Shown here in pieces: positions 24,464 through 34,520 of a stretch of 64,000 bases of DNA. The stretch spans positions 2,914,001-2,978,000 of the forward strand of contig OY764869.1 of the NCBI GenBank assembly GCA_963668585.1, written 5' to 3'. Under the pieces are notes generated by a model. The model did not search any database. It was not told where the DNA came from and was given only the letters and a program-made list of their open reading frames with translations. The number at the start of each line of letters is the position of its first letter. Positions within the stretch are counted from its first letter, which is position 1. This stretch comes from Bin87 sp963668585. GTDB lineage: Bacteria; Chloroflexota; Dehalococcoidia; Lucifugimonadales; UBA3495. Both the position numbers and the translations under genes were made by a program.

Positions 24464-24672
24464 CAGGGGAGAAAACCCTCTGCCCCTCCGGAGAGACGAC
24501 GCCCGCCCGGCGCCGTCCCACCCTGGTGGTTCGCCAGCGGCCATGCACACGCATGGGCGGCTCTCAAACCTGCCGGCGCAGACCTCATGCCATCCCGCAA
24601 TGCAGCAGCCTGACACCTGCCCCTCATCAGGACAATCGAAAGACCCTGGTTGAGCCACGGGTTGGGGTACCA

Positions 24673-24701
24673 TTGACCGGGATTCGGGTGTATGATTTAT
24701 C
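24673..24701 (+). promoter_or_regulatory. Candidate icd-mdh promoter
   Basis: TTGACC (24673-24678) and TTTATC (24696-24701) are 17 bases apart, about 110 bases before the icd start codon. Confidence 0.4.
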
Positions 24702-24814
24702 GGGTTAATTGTCTGCTGGATGCGTAGCATTCAGTCCCTATATCCGGGCCTGTCGTCAAACAATCCTTGGCAACCCGTAGCGGCCCGTGGAACCAACTTG
24801 CTGAGGGGGAGATC

Positions 24815-27043
<2,229 letters not shown>

Positions 27044-27077
27044 CATCGAACTGACCAAACGGAGGAACTCTCACTAG

Positions 27078-28019
27078 ATGCGAAGCAAAGTTACCGTAGT
27101 CGGCGCCGGAAACGTCGGCGCCACCACCGCCCAGCGGATCCACCAACTCGGCTACGCCGACGTCGTCCTGGTGGACGTGGTTGAAGACCTGCCACAGGGC
27201 AAAGGCCTGGACATGCTGGAATCGGGTCCGATCATCGGATCCGACGGCATGATTACCGGCGCCAACGGCTATGAGGAGACCGCTGGTTCCGACGTTGTCG
27301 TCATCACGGCCGGCATCGCCCGTCGCCCCGGCATGAGCCGCGATGACCTCCTCCTCACCAATATGCGGATTACCTCCGCAGTCACCGAGGAAATCGTCAA
27401 GCACTCTCCCGATTGCATCATCTTGGCTGTGACCAATCCACTGGACGCCATGGTGCAGAACGTGTTCCAGTCGGCCGGTTTCCCGCGCAACCGCGTCTTC
27501 GGCATGGCCGGCGTCCTGGATACCGCGCGCTACCGGACCTTCATAGCCCAGGAACTCAACGTGTCCGTGGACGACGTGCAGGCGATGGTACTCGGCGGCC
27601 ACGGCGACGACATGGTCCCGTTGGTACGCTACACCACGGTCGGTTGCATACCGCTGAGCGAGTTGCTGTCCCAGGATCGGATAGATTCCATCGTACAGCG
27701 CACCCGCGACGGCGGCGGTGAAATCGTCGCGCTGCTCAAGCAGGGTTCTGCCTTCTACGCCCCGTCCGCCGCCATCACCGAAATGGTCGAGGCCATACTG
27801 CTGGACAAGAAGCGGATTCTGCCCGGCTGCGCATACCTCGAAGGCGAGTACGGGATCAATGGCCTGTGCGTAGGTGTGCCGGTGAAGATCGGAGCCGGCG
27901 GCGTTGAGCAGATCATCGAAATCAACCTCACCGATGAGGAAATGACCGCGTTGAAGAGTTCAGCCGCCTCGGTGCAGGAACTGGTGGACGTCATGGCCAC
28001 CGCAAAAGCCGAAGCATAA
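27078..28019 (+). CDS. mdh: Malate dehydrogenase (NAD, LDH-like type)
   Basis: The 313-residue product belongs to the tetrameric LDH-like malate dehydrogenases. The NAD site is VVGAGNVGATTAQRI, with Asp in VLVDVVE selecting NAD. ITAGIARRPGMSRDDLL has the Arg residues typical of malate rather than lactate binding, VTNPLDAMVQ follows, and the catalytic His is in GGHGDDMVPL. It completes the oxidation of malate to oxaloacetate. It follows icd directly and ends at a strong terminator. Confidence 0.96.
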   Translation: MRSKVTVVGAGNVGATTAQRIHQLGYADVVLVDVVEDLPQGKGLDMLESGPIIGSDGMITGANGYEETAGSDVVVITAGIARRPGMSRDDLLLTNMRITSAVTEEIVKHSPDCIILAVTNPLDAMVQNVFQSAGFPRNRVFGMAGVLDTARYRTFIAQELNVSVDDVQAMVLGGHGDDMVPLVRYTTVGCIPLSELLSQDRIDSIVQRTRDGGGEIVALLKQGSAFYAPSAAITEMVEAILLDKKRILPGCAYLEGEYGINGLCVGVPVKIGAGGVEQIIEINLTDEEMTALKSSAASVQELVDVMATAKAEA

Positions 28020-28045
28020 CGGACCCCTGATACCAACGAACACTG

Positions 28046-28078
28046 CAGGGGCGGGATTCGATTCCGCCCCTGTTTTTG
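28046..28078 (+). terminator. icd-mdh terminator
   Basis: CAGGGGCGG (28046-28054) and CCGCCCCTG (28064-28072) pair and are followed at once by TTTTTG. It belongs to the GGGGCGGG hairpin family. Confidence 0.85.
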
Positions 28079-28238
28079 TTGGACCCTACCCATGGCAGCG
28101 CTGCGACCCCGCTGCCGCATCCGGGTGAGGCTGTCGCCACGGTTTGGGCGCATTACGGACAGTAGGCGGTGAAACACGTTTGCCCTTGCATCGGATGTGC
28201 GCGGAATCCGCTCCCTCCTGTGTATAATATTAAAAATG

Positions 28239-28250
28239 TCCAATATTGGA
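28239..28250. promoter_or_regulatory. 12-bp palindrome over the aminotransferase ribosome binding site
   Basis: TCCAATATTGGA is a perfect palindrome whose last bases are the start of the GGAGGTG ribosome binding site. A TATAAT box lies 12 bases upstream at 28222-28227. The position suits a repressor operator. Confidence 0.45.
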
Positions 28251-28260
28251 GGTGGCCCGC

Positions 28261-29556
28261 ATGGCCGAGCGGACTGAACTGGAACGTGAATTGCTGGCGA
28301 AGGCCGCTCAATACCTGCCGGGAAATTCCACCGGCAACACCAATTACCCTCAGGAATTGAATTTCCTCGTCCGCGAAGGCAAGGGCGGTCGCGTCTGGGA
28401 CGTGTCCGGCAACGAATATGTGGACTGGCTGATGGGTTCGGGTCCCATGATCCTGGGGCACGCTCACCCGGCGGTCACCGAAGCGGTGCTGGACGCAGTG
28501 GGGCGCGGTTCCACATTCTTCGCCAACAACGATCAGGCGGTGATGCTGGCCGAAGAGTTGGTACGCGCGATCCCTTGCGCGGACAAAGTGCGGTTCACCA
28601 CCAGCGGGACGGACGCCTGTTTTCAGGCCATGCGCGCCGCTCGCGCCCACACCGGCAAGGAGAAAATCCTCAAGTTCGAGGGCGGGTTCCATGGCACCAG
28701 CGACTACGCCATGATGTCGGTGTTTGCCTCTGCCAGCGTGGAGTTTCCGCAGGCTGAGGCCAACAGCGCCGGCATCCCGCAGGCGCTCAGCGACCTGATG
28801 TTGATCTCGCAATTCAACGATTTGGAGACTACGGCAGCCATTATCGATGCGCACAAGGACGAGTTGGCGGCAGTGATTGTAGAACCGCTCCAGCGCACGT
28901 TGGCCCCGAATCCCGGGTTTCTGGCGGGTCTGCGGAAGATAACCGCTGACGCGGGCGTTCTGCTCATCTTCGACGAGGTGGTCACCAGTTTCCGTCTCGC
29001 CTACGGCGGCGCCCAGGAGTTCTACGGCGTGACGCCGGATCTGTGTTCCGTCGGGAAGATCATGGGCGGCGGCTATCCGTTGGCCGCTGTGCTCGGCAAC
29101 GACGACGTTATGTCAGTCTATGATCGGGCTTCAGTCTCGTCAGATAGTTACGTTGACCAAATCGGAACGCTCAACGGCAACCCCATTGCCTGCGCCGCCG
29201 GCTTGGCCACGCTGGCGGAACTCCGCAAAGACGGGGTGTACGACCGACTCCACGAGGTGGGCGGCAGAATCCGGCGCGCCCTGGTGGACGCTTGCACGGA
29301 GGAAGGTTTCACAGTGCAGAGCGTTGGCGAGGACGCCATCTTCGATATCTACTTCTCGGAGCGCCCCATCCACAACTTCCGGGATGGTCTCACCGCGGAC
29401 TCGGCGACCCTTGCCAAGTTGAACGCGGGGTTGTTGGAACGCGGCATCATCAAATCCTGGCCGCAGAAATTCTACACATCCGTCGCGCACACCGACGCCG
29501 ACGTCGATCAGACCATCGCGGTCATCCGTGACGTGGCGCCGACCCTTCGAAACTGA
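28261..29556 (+). CDS. Class III PLP aminotransferase (GSA-aminomutase-like)
   Basis: The 431-residue product is a fold-type I PLP enzyme. VWDVSGNEYVDWLMGSGPMILGH, FTTSGTDACFQAMRAARA, FEGGFHG, LLIFDEVVTSFR and the PLP-Lys in CSVGKIMGGGYPLAAVLG are all present. This profile is near glutamate-1-semialdehyde aminomutase, but the family includes many other aminotransferases. No heme-synthesis genes lie nearby, so I do not call hemL. GGAGGTG lies 6 bases before ATG 28261, and a palindrome covers that site. It ends at the hairpin at 29593-29620. Confidence 0.85.
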   Translation: MAERTELERELLAKAAQYLPGNSTGNTNYPQELNFLVREGKGGRVWDVSGNEYVDWLMGSGPMILGHAHPAVTEAVLDAVGRGSTFFANNDQAVMLAEELVRAIPCADKVRFTTSGTDACFQAMRAARAHTGKEKILKFEGGFHGTSDYAMMSVFASASVEFPQAEANSAGIPQALSDLMLISQFNDLETTAAIIDAHKDELAAVIVEPLQRTLAPNPGFLAGLRKITADAGVLLIFDEVVTSFRLAYGGAQEFYGVTPDLCSVGKIMGGGYPLAAVLGNDDVMSVYDRASVSSDSYVDQIGTLNGNPIACAAGLATLAELRKDGVYDRLHEVGGRIRRALVDACTEEGFTVQSVGEDAIFDIYFSERPIHNFRDGLTADSATLAKLNAGLLERGIIKSWPQKFYTSVAHTDADVDQTIAVIRDVAPTLRN

Positions 29557-29592
29557 GCCCCGGAGCCCGTCAGGGAACAATCGGAGACAGCA

Positions 29593-29620
29593 AGGGGGCG
29601 GGTCCGAAAACCCGCCCCTT
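29593..29620. terminator. GGGGCGGG hairpin between convergent genes
   Basis: GGGGCGGGT (29595-29603) pairs with ACCCGCCCC (29610-29618). It separates the aminotransferase from the convergent sdhE-like gene. Confidence 0.6.
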
Positions 29621-29644
29621 CACTTTGCGATCCCGTTGCGCGAC

Positions 29645-30523
29645 CTAACGCCGGCGCAACTTCACTTCCAATGGGCCGGTGCTGACGATGTGCCGCTTCA
29701 AGCCCAACTCGCCCGGTGATATTCCCATCGCCAACCCGATCAACTGCGGCATGTGAAGGATCGGCAGGTCGATGGATCGCCGGGCCTGCGACGCGGCCTT
29801 CGGCTGAAAACCATCGAGGTTCAGGTGGCACAACGGACACGGCGTCACCATTGCATCTGCGCCCAGGTCCTTCACTTCAGAGGTATGCTTGCCCACCATG
29901 GCCATGGAATTGCGCTGGTTGATGGTCAGAATCGGGAACCCGCAGCAACGGGTCTTGCCCTCGAAGTCCACCAACGTCGCGCCCAGCAGTTCGATCAGCA
30001 TCTCCAACGACTGCTGACGCTCCGGATGGTCTGCGATGTCCAGGGCTTCCGTCGGCCTCACGATGTAGCAGCCGTAAAAAGGCGCAATTTTCAACTCGTT
30101 CAACGGCCGCGTGACCAACGCGCCGAGACGGTCCAGACCGTAGTCTTCGATCAGGATCCAGAGCAGGTGCTTGGGTTCGCTGTTGCCGCTGTACTCAAGG
30201 CCTTCTTCGGCCAGGTGCGAGTTGATCTCCGCCAGGTATTCCGGGTTGCGCATACGGTGGTTCGCCTGAGACATCACACCCTGGCAGGTGCTGCAGATAG
30301 TCAGGATGGGCAGACCCATCTGCTCCGCCTTGGCGAAATTGCGGGCATTCAACGTGTCCCCGAAAAGTTGGTTCTTCTCTTGAATCACGCCGGCGCCCGT
30401 ACAGGTCCAACCGGGTATTTCTTCCAGTTCGATACCCATGCGGCTGCACACCAGGCGCGCCGCCGGGTAGAGTTCGGGTGCGCCTCCCTGCGATACGCAG
30501 CCCGGGAAAAAGGCGTATTTCAC
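29645..30523 (-). CDS. HdrB-like CCG-domain subunit of succinate dehydrogenase (SdhE type)
   Basis: The 292-residue product has two cysteine-rich domains like heterodisulfide reductase HdrB. The C-terminal one is complete: Cys152, Cys193-Cys194-Gly (RCCGFP) and Cys229/232 (PCPLC). In the N-terminal one, Cys9, Cys41 and Cys77/80 are kept but the residue after Cys41 is Thr, so the usual Cys-Cys pair is broken (WTCTGAG). In archaeal class E succinate dehydrogenases this subunit replaces the heme b anchor and passes electrons to quinone. It lies after sdhA and sdhB, 97 bases downstream of sdhB. No membrane helix is visible; peripheral attachment is inferred. Confidence 0.85.
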   Translation of the reverse strand: MKYAFFPGCVSQGGAPELYPAARLVCSRMGIELEEIPGWTCTGAGVIQEKNQLFGDTLNARNFAKAEQMGLPILTICSTCQGVMSQANHRMRNPEYLAEINSHLAEEGLEYSGNSEPKHLLWILIEDYGLDRLGALVTRPLNELKIAPFYGCYIVRPTEALDIADHPERQQSLEMLIELLGATLVDFEGKTRCCGFPILTINQRNSMAMVGKHTSEVKDLGADAMVTPCPLCHLNLDGFQPKAASQARRSIDLPILHMPQLIGLAMGISPGELGLKRHIVSTGPLEVKLRRR

Positions 30524-30620
30524 TGGTTCCTCCTGAGGTCCGGCCCAGACACGAAGCGTTATGAATGATCTCGCCCCGCCAGCGCCGACGAATTCCTATG
30601 TGATTGCGTGGGCGCGGCCC

Positions 30621-31625
30621 CTAGCCAAAGGGTGAGTTATTGCTCACCTGTGGCGCGGCCGGCTCCGGTTGGGTTCTGTTGAATATTCTCCGAACCGCCT
30701 CCACGTTGTCCACGTTCTTGTGCATGATAGGCGGCATCTTGCCACGCCGCATGGCACGGAACGCCACCGGCATATAGTCCATCAACGCGGGCAGGTTCAT
30801 CATGCCCACGGATTTGATGGGAAGGCGCAATTCATCAAGCCGTCCACTGTGTCCCACCGACTCGGTGAAGGCGTCGGTGTGCCGAGCGCCGTTGTTGTTG
30901 TCGTAACCCGCTTGGATGGCCTGTTCCCGTATCGCCATGATGCGGTCCATCGGCGCAACTCCCTTGGGGCAGGCTTGCACGCATTCGTTGCATCGTGTGC
31001 AGTCCCAGATGCCCGTGGGTTCGCTCAACGCCCAAAGCCGCTCCATCGACACGCCTTCAGCGTCGCCGTCCCGGGGGTCGGCGGTAAACCGGTACGCCTT
31101 GGCCAGCGCGGCCGGCCCCAGGAAGGTCGGGTCCACTTCCAGCACGGTGCAGTCGGAGACACACGCGCCGCACATGATGCACGCGGTGACTCCAGACAGG
31201 TGGAGCATGGCATCGTTGGAAACGATGTACTCGCCTTCAGGTTCGCGTCCCATGTGTTTCAGATACGGGTCCACGGCTTCGATTTTTTCCCAGAACATAT
31301 CGAAATTGACCACCAGGTCTTTCATCACCGGCATTACACCCGCCGGTTCGACCGTGATCACGCCGTCCTGCACCACCGAGTTGACGATGGTTTTGCAGGC
31401 CAGCCCCGCGTGTCCGTTGATCCTCATGGCGCACGAACCGCAGATGGCGCTGCGACATGAGCACCGCAGCGACAGCGTACCGTCGTTATCCTCTCGGATC
31501 TGAATCAACGCGTCCAGGACCGTGGCGTTGTCCGCGATGGTGACGGGAAATTCCTCCCAGTACGGCAGACGACGTTCGTCCTCCGCCTCCGGATCCTGTC
31601 GTTTTACCCTGATCGTGACGTCCAT
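30621..31625 (-). CDS. sdhB: Succinate dehydrogenase/fumarate reductase iron-sulfur subunit
   Basis: The 334-residue product is longer than ordinary SdhB (about 240). The N-terminal [2Fe-2S] ferredoxin domain has LRCSCRSAICGSCAM with a later Cys (GLACKT). The C-terminal domain has CIMCGACVSDC and CTRCNECVQACPKG. The second motif has the spacing of a full [4Fe-4S] site, where classical SdhB lacks one Cys and holds [3Fe-4S]. This is the pattern described for class E enzymes with an HdrB-like partner. It lies 3 bases after sdhA. Confidence 0.93.
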   Translation of the reverse strand: MDVTIRVKRQDPEAEDERRLPYWEEFPVTIADNATVLDALIQIREDNDGTLSLRCSCRSAICGSCAMRINGHAGLACKTIVNSVVQDGVITVEPAGVMPVMKDLVVNFDMFWEKIEAVDPYLKHMGREPEGEYIVSNDAMLHLSGVTACIMCGACVSDCTVLEVDPTFLGPAALAKAYRFTADPRDGDAEGVSMERLWALSEPTGIWDCTRCNECVQACPKGVAPMDRIMAIREQAIQAGYDNNNGARHTDAFTESVGHSGRLDELRLPIKSVGMMNLPALMDYMPVAFRAMRRGKMPPIMHKNVDNVEAVRRIFNRTQPEPAAPQVSNNSPFG

Positions 31626-31628
31626 GTC

Positions 31629-33317
31629 CTAGTACTTCCTTTCTTCCGGTGTCCAATTGGTGATGGTGACGGGCAATTCCGAAATCTCGGGGCCACCCTC
31701 GCCCCTGGTCAGCACGATATGGTGCAGCCATTCTTCGTCGTTCCGTTGCGGATAGTCCACGCGGAACTGGGCCCCGCGGCTTTCCTTCCGTTCCAGCGCA
31801 CCCACCGCAATGGTATCCGCGCAGTCAAGCATGTAGCCCAGCTCGAGGGCGAATACGAGATCGGTGTTGAAGGTCTTGCCCTTGTTGTGCACCGGCACGT
31901 TTTCGTAACGGCGGCGCAGGTCGTGCAGATCCCCCAGAGTTTCCTGGATGCCCTCTTCGTTACGGAATACGGCAACATTGCGGTTCATGGAGTCGCCCAT
32001 GTCCTTGCGAATCGAAGCCCACCGGTCGCCATTCTCCGGCCGGTCCAGCATCTCCTGGATTCGGCGGGTTTCACGGGCCAGGGCCATGTTCACGTCGAAA
32101 TCGGCGAAGCCCACGTTTCTGACCAACTCGGCGGCGTGGTTGCCAGCGCGTTCGCCGAATACGATGGTGTCCAGCAGCGAGTTGGCTCCCAGGCGATTGC
32201 CGCCATGCACGCTCACGTTGGCGCATTCTCCGGCCGCGTACACGCCTTCCAGGTTGGTGCGTCCTTCAATGTCGGTCTTGATGCCACCCATGATGTAATG
32301 CATCCCCGGGCGGATCGGAATGGGCTCGCGGATCATGTCGGCGCCCGCCAGGTCGATTCCGATTTCGCGGATCTGGCTCAACTTCTCCAAAATGAGCGCT
32401 TCCCCCAGGTGGGTGCAGTCGAGGTACACGCACCCGTCCACGCCGTTGCCCCCGTTGATCTCGGTTTGCTCAGCGCGAGATACCACGTCACGGGAGGCCA
32501 GTTCCATCATGTTGGGCGCGTATTTTTCCATGAACCGGTTGCCGTCTTTATCCCGCAAATACGCGCCTTCACCGCGCGCGGCTTCCGAGATCAATACGCC
32601 GCTGCCCGCCAGGGTCGTCGGGTGGTACTGGACCATCTCCATGTCCATGAGTTGCCCACCGGCATTGTAAATCAGACCCATGCCATCGCCGGTTACGATC
32701 AGCGCGTTGGTGCTCGGTTCAAAGAGTCGGCCGCAGCCGCCGGTGCAGAATATGACCGTCTTGGCGCGGATCACGTGCAGGTCGCCGGTGCGTATATCGA
32801 GCGCCGCGACGCCGGCCGCTCTGCCTTCTTCCATGATCAGCGCGGTCACGAACCATTCTTCGTATCGTTGGACGCCGGATTTTATCAACTGCTCGAACAT
32901 CACATGCAGCAGGGCCTGTCCGGTGAAGTCGCCCACGAAGAATGTGCGGGCGCGCCTCTGACCACCGAACGCGCGGGTACCCAACCGGCCTTCGTCGTCC
33001 CGGTTGAACGTCACGCCCATGTGCTCCATGTCAATCAGGGAGGCGCCGGCCTGCCGGCACATCACTTCGATCGCGTCCTGATCGCCCAGGAAGTCGCTGC
33101 CTTTGATGGTGTCGTATGCGTGGTCTTCCCAGTCGTCGCCTCGATCCAACAGGGCGGCGTTGATCCCGCCCTGGGCAGCGTTGGAGTGGCTGCGCACCGG
33201 ATGCACCTTGCTGATGATCGCCGTGTTTGCGCCGCCGGCGCGGGCAGCGATGGCGGCGCGCATACCGGCCAGTCCAGCGCCGACAACCAGAACGTCGTGT
33301 TGCAAATCCTCTGGCAT
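31629..33317 (-). CDS. sdhA: Succinate dehydrogenase/fumarate reductase flavoprotein
   Basis: The 562-residue product oxidises succinate to fumarate. The FAD site is VLVVGAGLAGMRAAIAA, the flavin-attaching His is in RSHSNAAQGGINAAL, and GGQRRARTFFVGDFTGQAL, GGIKTDIEGRTNLEGVYAAGEC and HGGNRLGANSLLDTIVFG are conserved. GGAGG lies 9 bases before the ATG. It leads sdhA-sdhB-sdhE. No cytochrome b subunit (SdhC/D) is found on either side. Confidence 0.96.
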   Translation of the reverse strand: MPEDLQHDVLVVGAGLAGMRAAIAARAGGANTAIISKVHPVRSHSNAAQGGINAALLDRGDDWEDHAYDTIKGSDFLGDQDAIEVMCRQAGASLIDMEHMGVTFNRDDEGRLGTRAFGGQRRARTFFVGDFTGQALLHVMFEQLIKSGVQRYEEWFVTALIMEEGRAAGVAALDIRTGDLHVIRAKTVIFCTGGCGRLFEPSTNALIVTGDGMGLIYNAGGQLMDMEMVQYHPTTLAGSGVLISEAARGEGAYLRDKDGNRFMEKYAPNMMELASRDVVSRAEQTEINGGNGVDGCVYLDCTHLGEALILEKLSQIREIGIDLAGADMIREPIPIRPGMHYIMGGIKTDIEGRTNLEGVYAAGECANVSVHGGNRLGANSLLDTIVFGERAGNHAAELVRNVGFADFDVNMALARETRRIQEMLDRPENGDRWASIRKDMGDSMNRNVAVFRNEEGIQETLGDLHDLRRRYENVPVHNKGKTFNTDLVFALELGYMLDCADTIAVGALERKESRGAQFRVDYPQRNDEEWLHHIVLTRGEGGPEISELPVTITNWTPEERKY

Positions 33318-33398
33318 TTGTGATTTCCTCCAACCGGGTAAATGGTCCCGGTTACCTGTGGCGCAAGATCGATTCAGCGGCGCGCCTGTTTTTGACGG

Positions 33399-33965
33399 CT
33401 AATTATCCCCCAAGACGCGCATTGCTAGCAACAGGGCTGCCACGCTCTTGGCGTCGCGTATGGTTCCGGCAGTGACCAGGTCCATCACTTCCTCAAATGG
33501 CAACCGGACCACCTCGATGAATTCGTCATAATCGGCGTCCAGTCGCGAGGGTGTCAACTCGGTCGCCAGGTAGGCATGGATCATTTGGGTACACCATCCT
33601 GGAGCCGAGTAGAACGCTCCCAGTTTCCGCAGTCTGCCGGCGGCATGGCCGATTTCCTCGCGCAATTCGCGGGACGTGGTAGATTCGGGGTCTTCCGACC
33701 CTTCCATTTTCCCGGCGGGCACTTCTATCAGAAATTCTTTTGCGGCCTTGCGGTACTGTCGTACCATCAGCAGGTTGCCCTCACCGTCAAGTGGGACGAT
33801 GCACACGGACGACGGGTGTTCCACGATCTCACGCGTGGCTTCCAGGCCGTTGGGCAGGCCGACCGTGTCGATCCGCACGCCAATAATATCTCCCTGATAC
33901 GCCGGCGTCGTCCTGATGGTCGGCTCGCCTGATCCGGCGGTGGTGGGGAGAACGCGCGGAGCCAT
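33399..33965 (-). CDS. Nudix hydrolase (ADP-ribose pyrophosphatase-like), copy 2
   Basis: The 188-residue product has the Nudix box in the order GKMEGSEDPESTTSRELREE-IG: Gly, then REL-EE for Mg2+. VRQYRKAAKEFLIEVPAGK and YSAPGWCTQMIHAYLATEL match ADP-ribose pyrophosphatases, which cut ADP-ribose to AMP and ribose 5-phosphate. Its ATG shares one base with the stop of the neighbouring Nudix gene (TGATG). The two proteins align along their whole length and arose by tandem duplication. Confidence 0.92.
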   Translation of the reverse strand: MAPRVLPTTAGSGEPTIRTTPAYQGDIIGVRIDTVGLPNGLEATREIVEHPSSVCIVPLDGEGNLLMVRQYRKAAKEFLIEVPAGKMEGSEDPESTTSRELREEIGHAAGRLRKLGAFYSAPGWCTQMIHAYLATELTPSRLDADYDEFIEVVRLPFEEVMDLVTAGTIRDAKSVAALLLAMRVLGDN

Positions 33966-34513
33966 CAGCGGGATTCCAGGACAAGCATGGCCAGCAGCAG
34001 GGACGCGACGCTCTTGGCGTCCTGTATCGTGCCGTCGGCGATCTGTCCGGGAATATCGGCAAGCGGAGTTCGCACGACGTCTATGAATTCGTCCTCGTCC
34101 GAATCCAGAACCGAGGGGGTCAAGTCAGTGGCCAGGAACGCGTACATATACTCGGAGCACCAGCCGGGGGCAAGCCAGAAGGCCGTCAACGGCGACAGGG
34201 TTTGCGCGGTGTGCCCGATCTCTTCCTGCAATTCGCGCCGTGCGGAGGCCTCCGGTTCTTCTCCCGGCTCTATGCCTCCGGCCGGCACTTCGAGCAGAAA
34301 ACTCTCGGTCGGTTTCCGGTACTGGCGCACCAACAGCACGTTGCCGTCATCGTCCACGGGGACCACGCAGATGGAGGGATCGTGATCGACTATCTCACGG
34401 GTGGTTTCCCGGCCGTTGGGCAGGAGAATGGTGTCCACGCGCACATCGATAATGCGCCCGCTGAACACCGATCGCGTGGCGATGGTGGGTTCGGTATTTT
34501 CTGCAGCCGTCAA
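33965..34513 (-). CDS. Nudix hydrolase (ADP-ribose pyrophosphatase-like), copy 1
   Basis: The 182-residue product has VRQYRKPTESFLLEVPAGG, a full Nudix box (GGIEPGEEPEASARRELQEE) and LAPGWCSEYMYAFLATDL, all mirrored in the next gene. The frame runs upstream to 34714 inside nadK, but the homology begins near residue 68 of that frame. I therefore use TTG at 34511-34513, which has GGTGA 7 bases upstream and lies 7 bases after the nadK stop. The nadK link suggests a role in NAD(P) or ADP-ribose turnover. Confidence 0.88.
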   Translation of the reverse strand: MTAAENTEPTIATRSVFSGRIIDVRVDTILLPNGRETTREIVDHDPSICVVPVDDDGNVLLVRQYRKPTESFLLEVPAGGIEPGEEPEASARRELQEEIGHTAQTLSPLTAFWLAPGWCSEYMYAFLATDLTPSVLDSDEDEFIDVVRTPLADIPGQIADGTIQDAKSVASLLLAMLVLESR

Positions 34514-34520
34514 AGTGATT

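Larger units (their letters stand above)
23706..24814. other. 1.1 kb region without a convincing gene
   Basis: The longest frames here are low-complexity Trp/Gly/Arg-rich reading of structured DNA and lack ribosome binding sites, so I reject them. The region contains a partial dispersed repeat (near 24010), short TCATCCTGTCATCCTGTATA-type direct repeats (24060-24100), a good but orphan promoter (24112-24140), a run of CCAA blocks (24418-24463) followed by a GC-rich hairpin, and the likely icd promoter at its end. It is the most RNA-like stretch of the window. Confidence 0.6.

Noticed and set aside
24272..24730. 152-codon minus-strand open frame in the large gap.
   Set aside because: It is rich in Trp, Gly and Arg from the GC-rich hairpin and GGTTGG run, has no ribosome binding site and no domain pattern.
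28261..29556. Naming the aminotransferase hemL.
   Set aside because: The fold and PLP-Lys fit, but the family is broad and no heme genes are nearby.
31719..33323. 534-codon frame opposite sdhA.
   Set aside because: It is a shadow of a GC-rich gene; its His/Val/Gln-rich product has no family pattern while sdhA is fully conserved.
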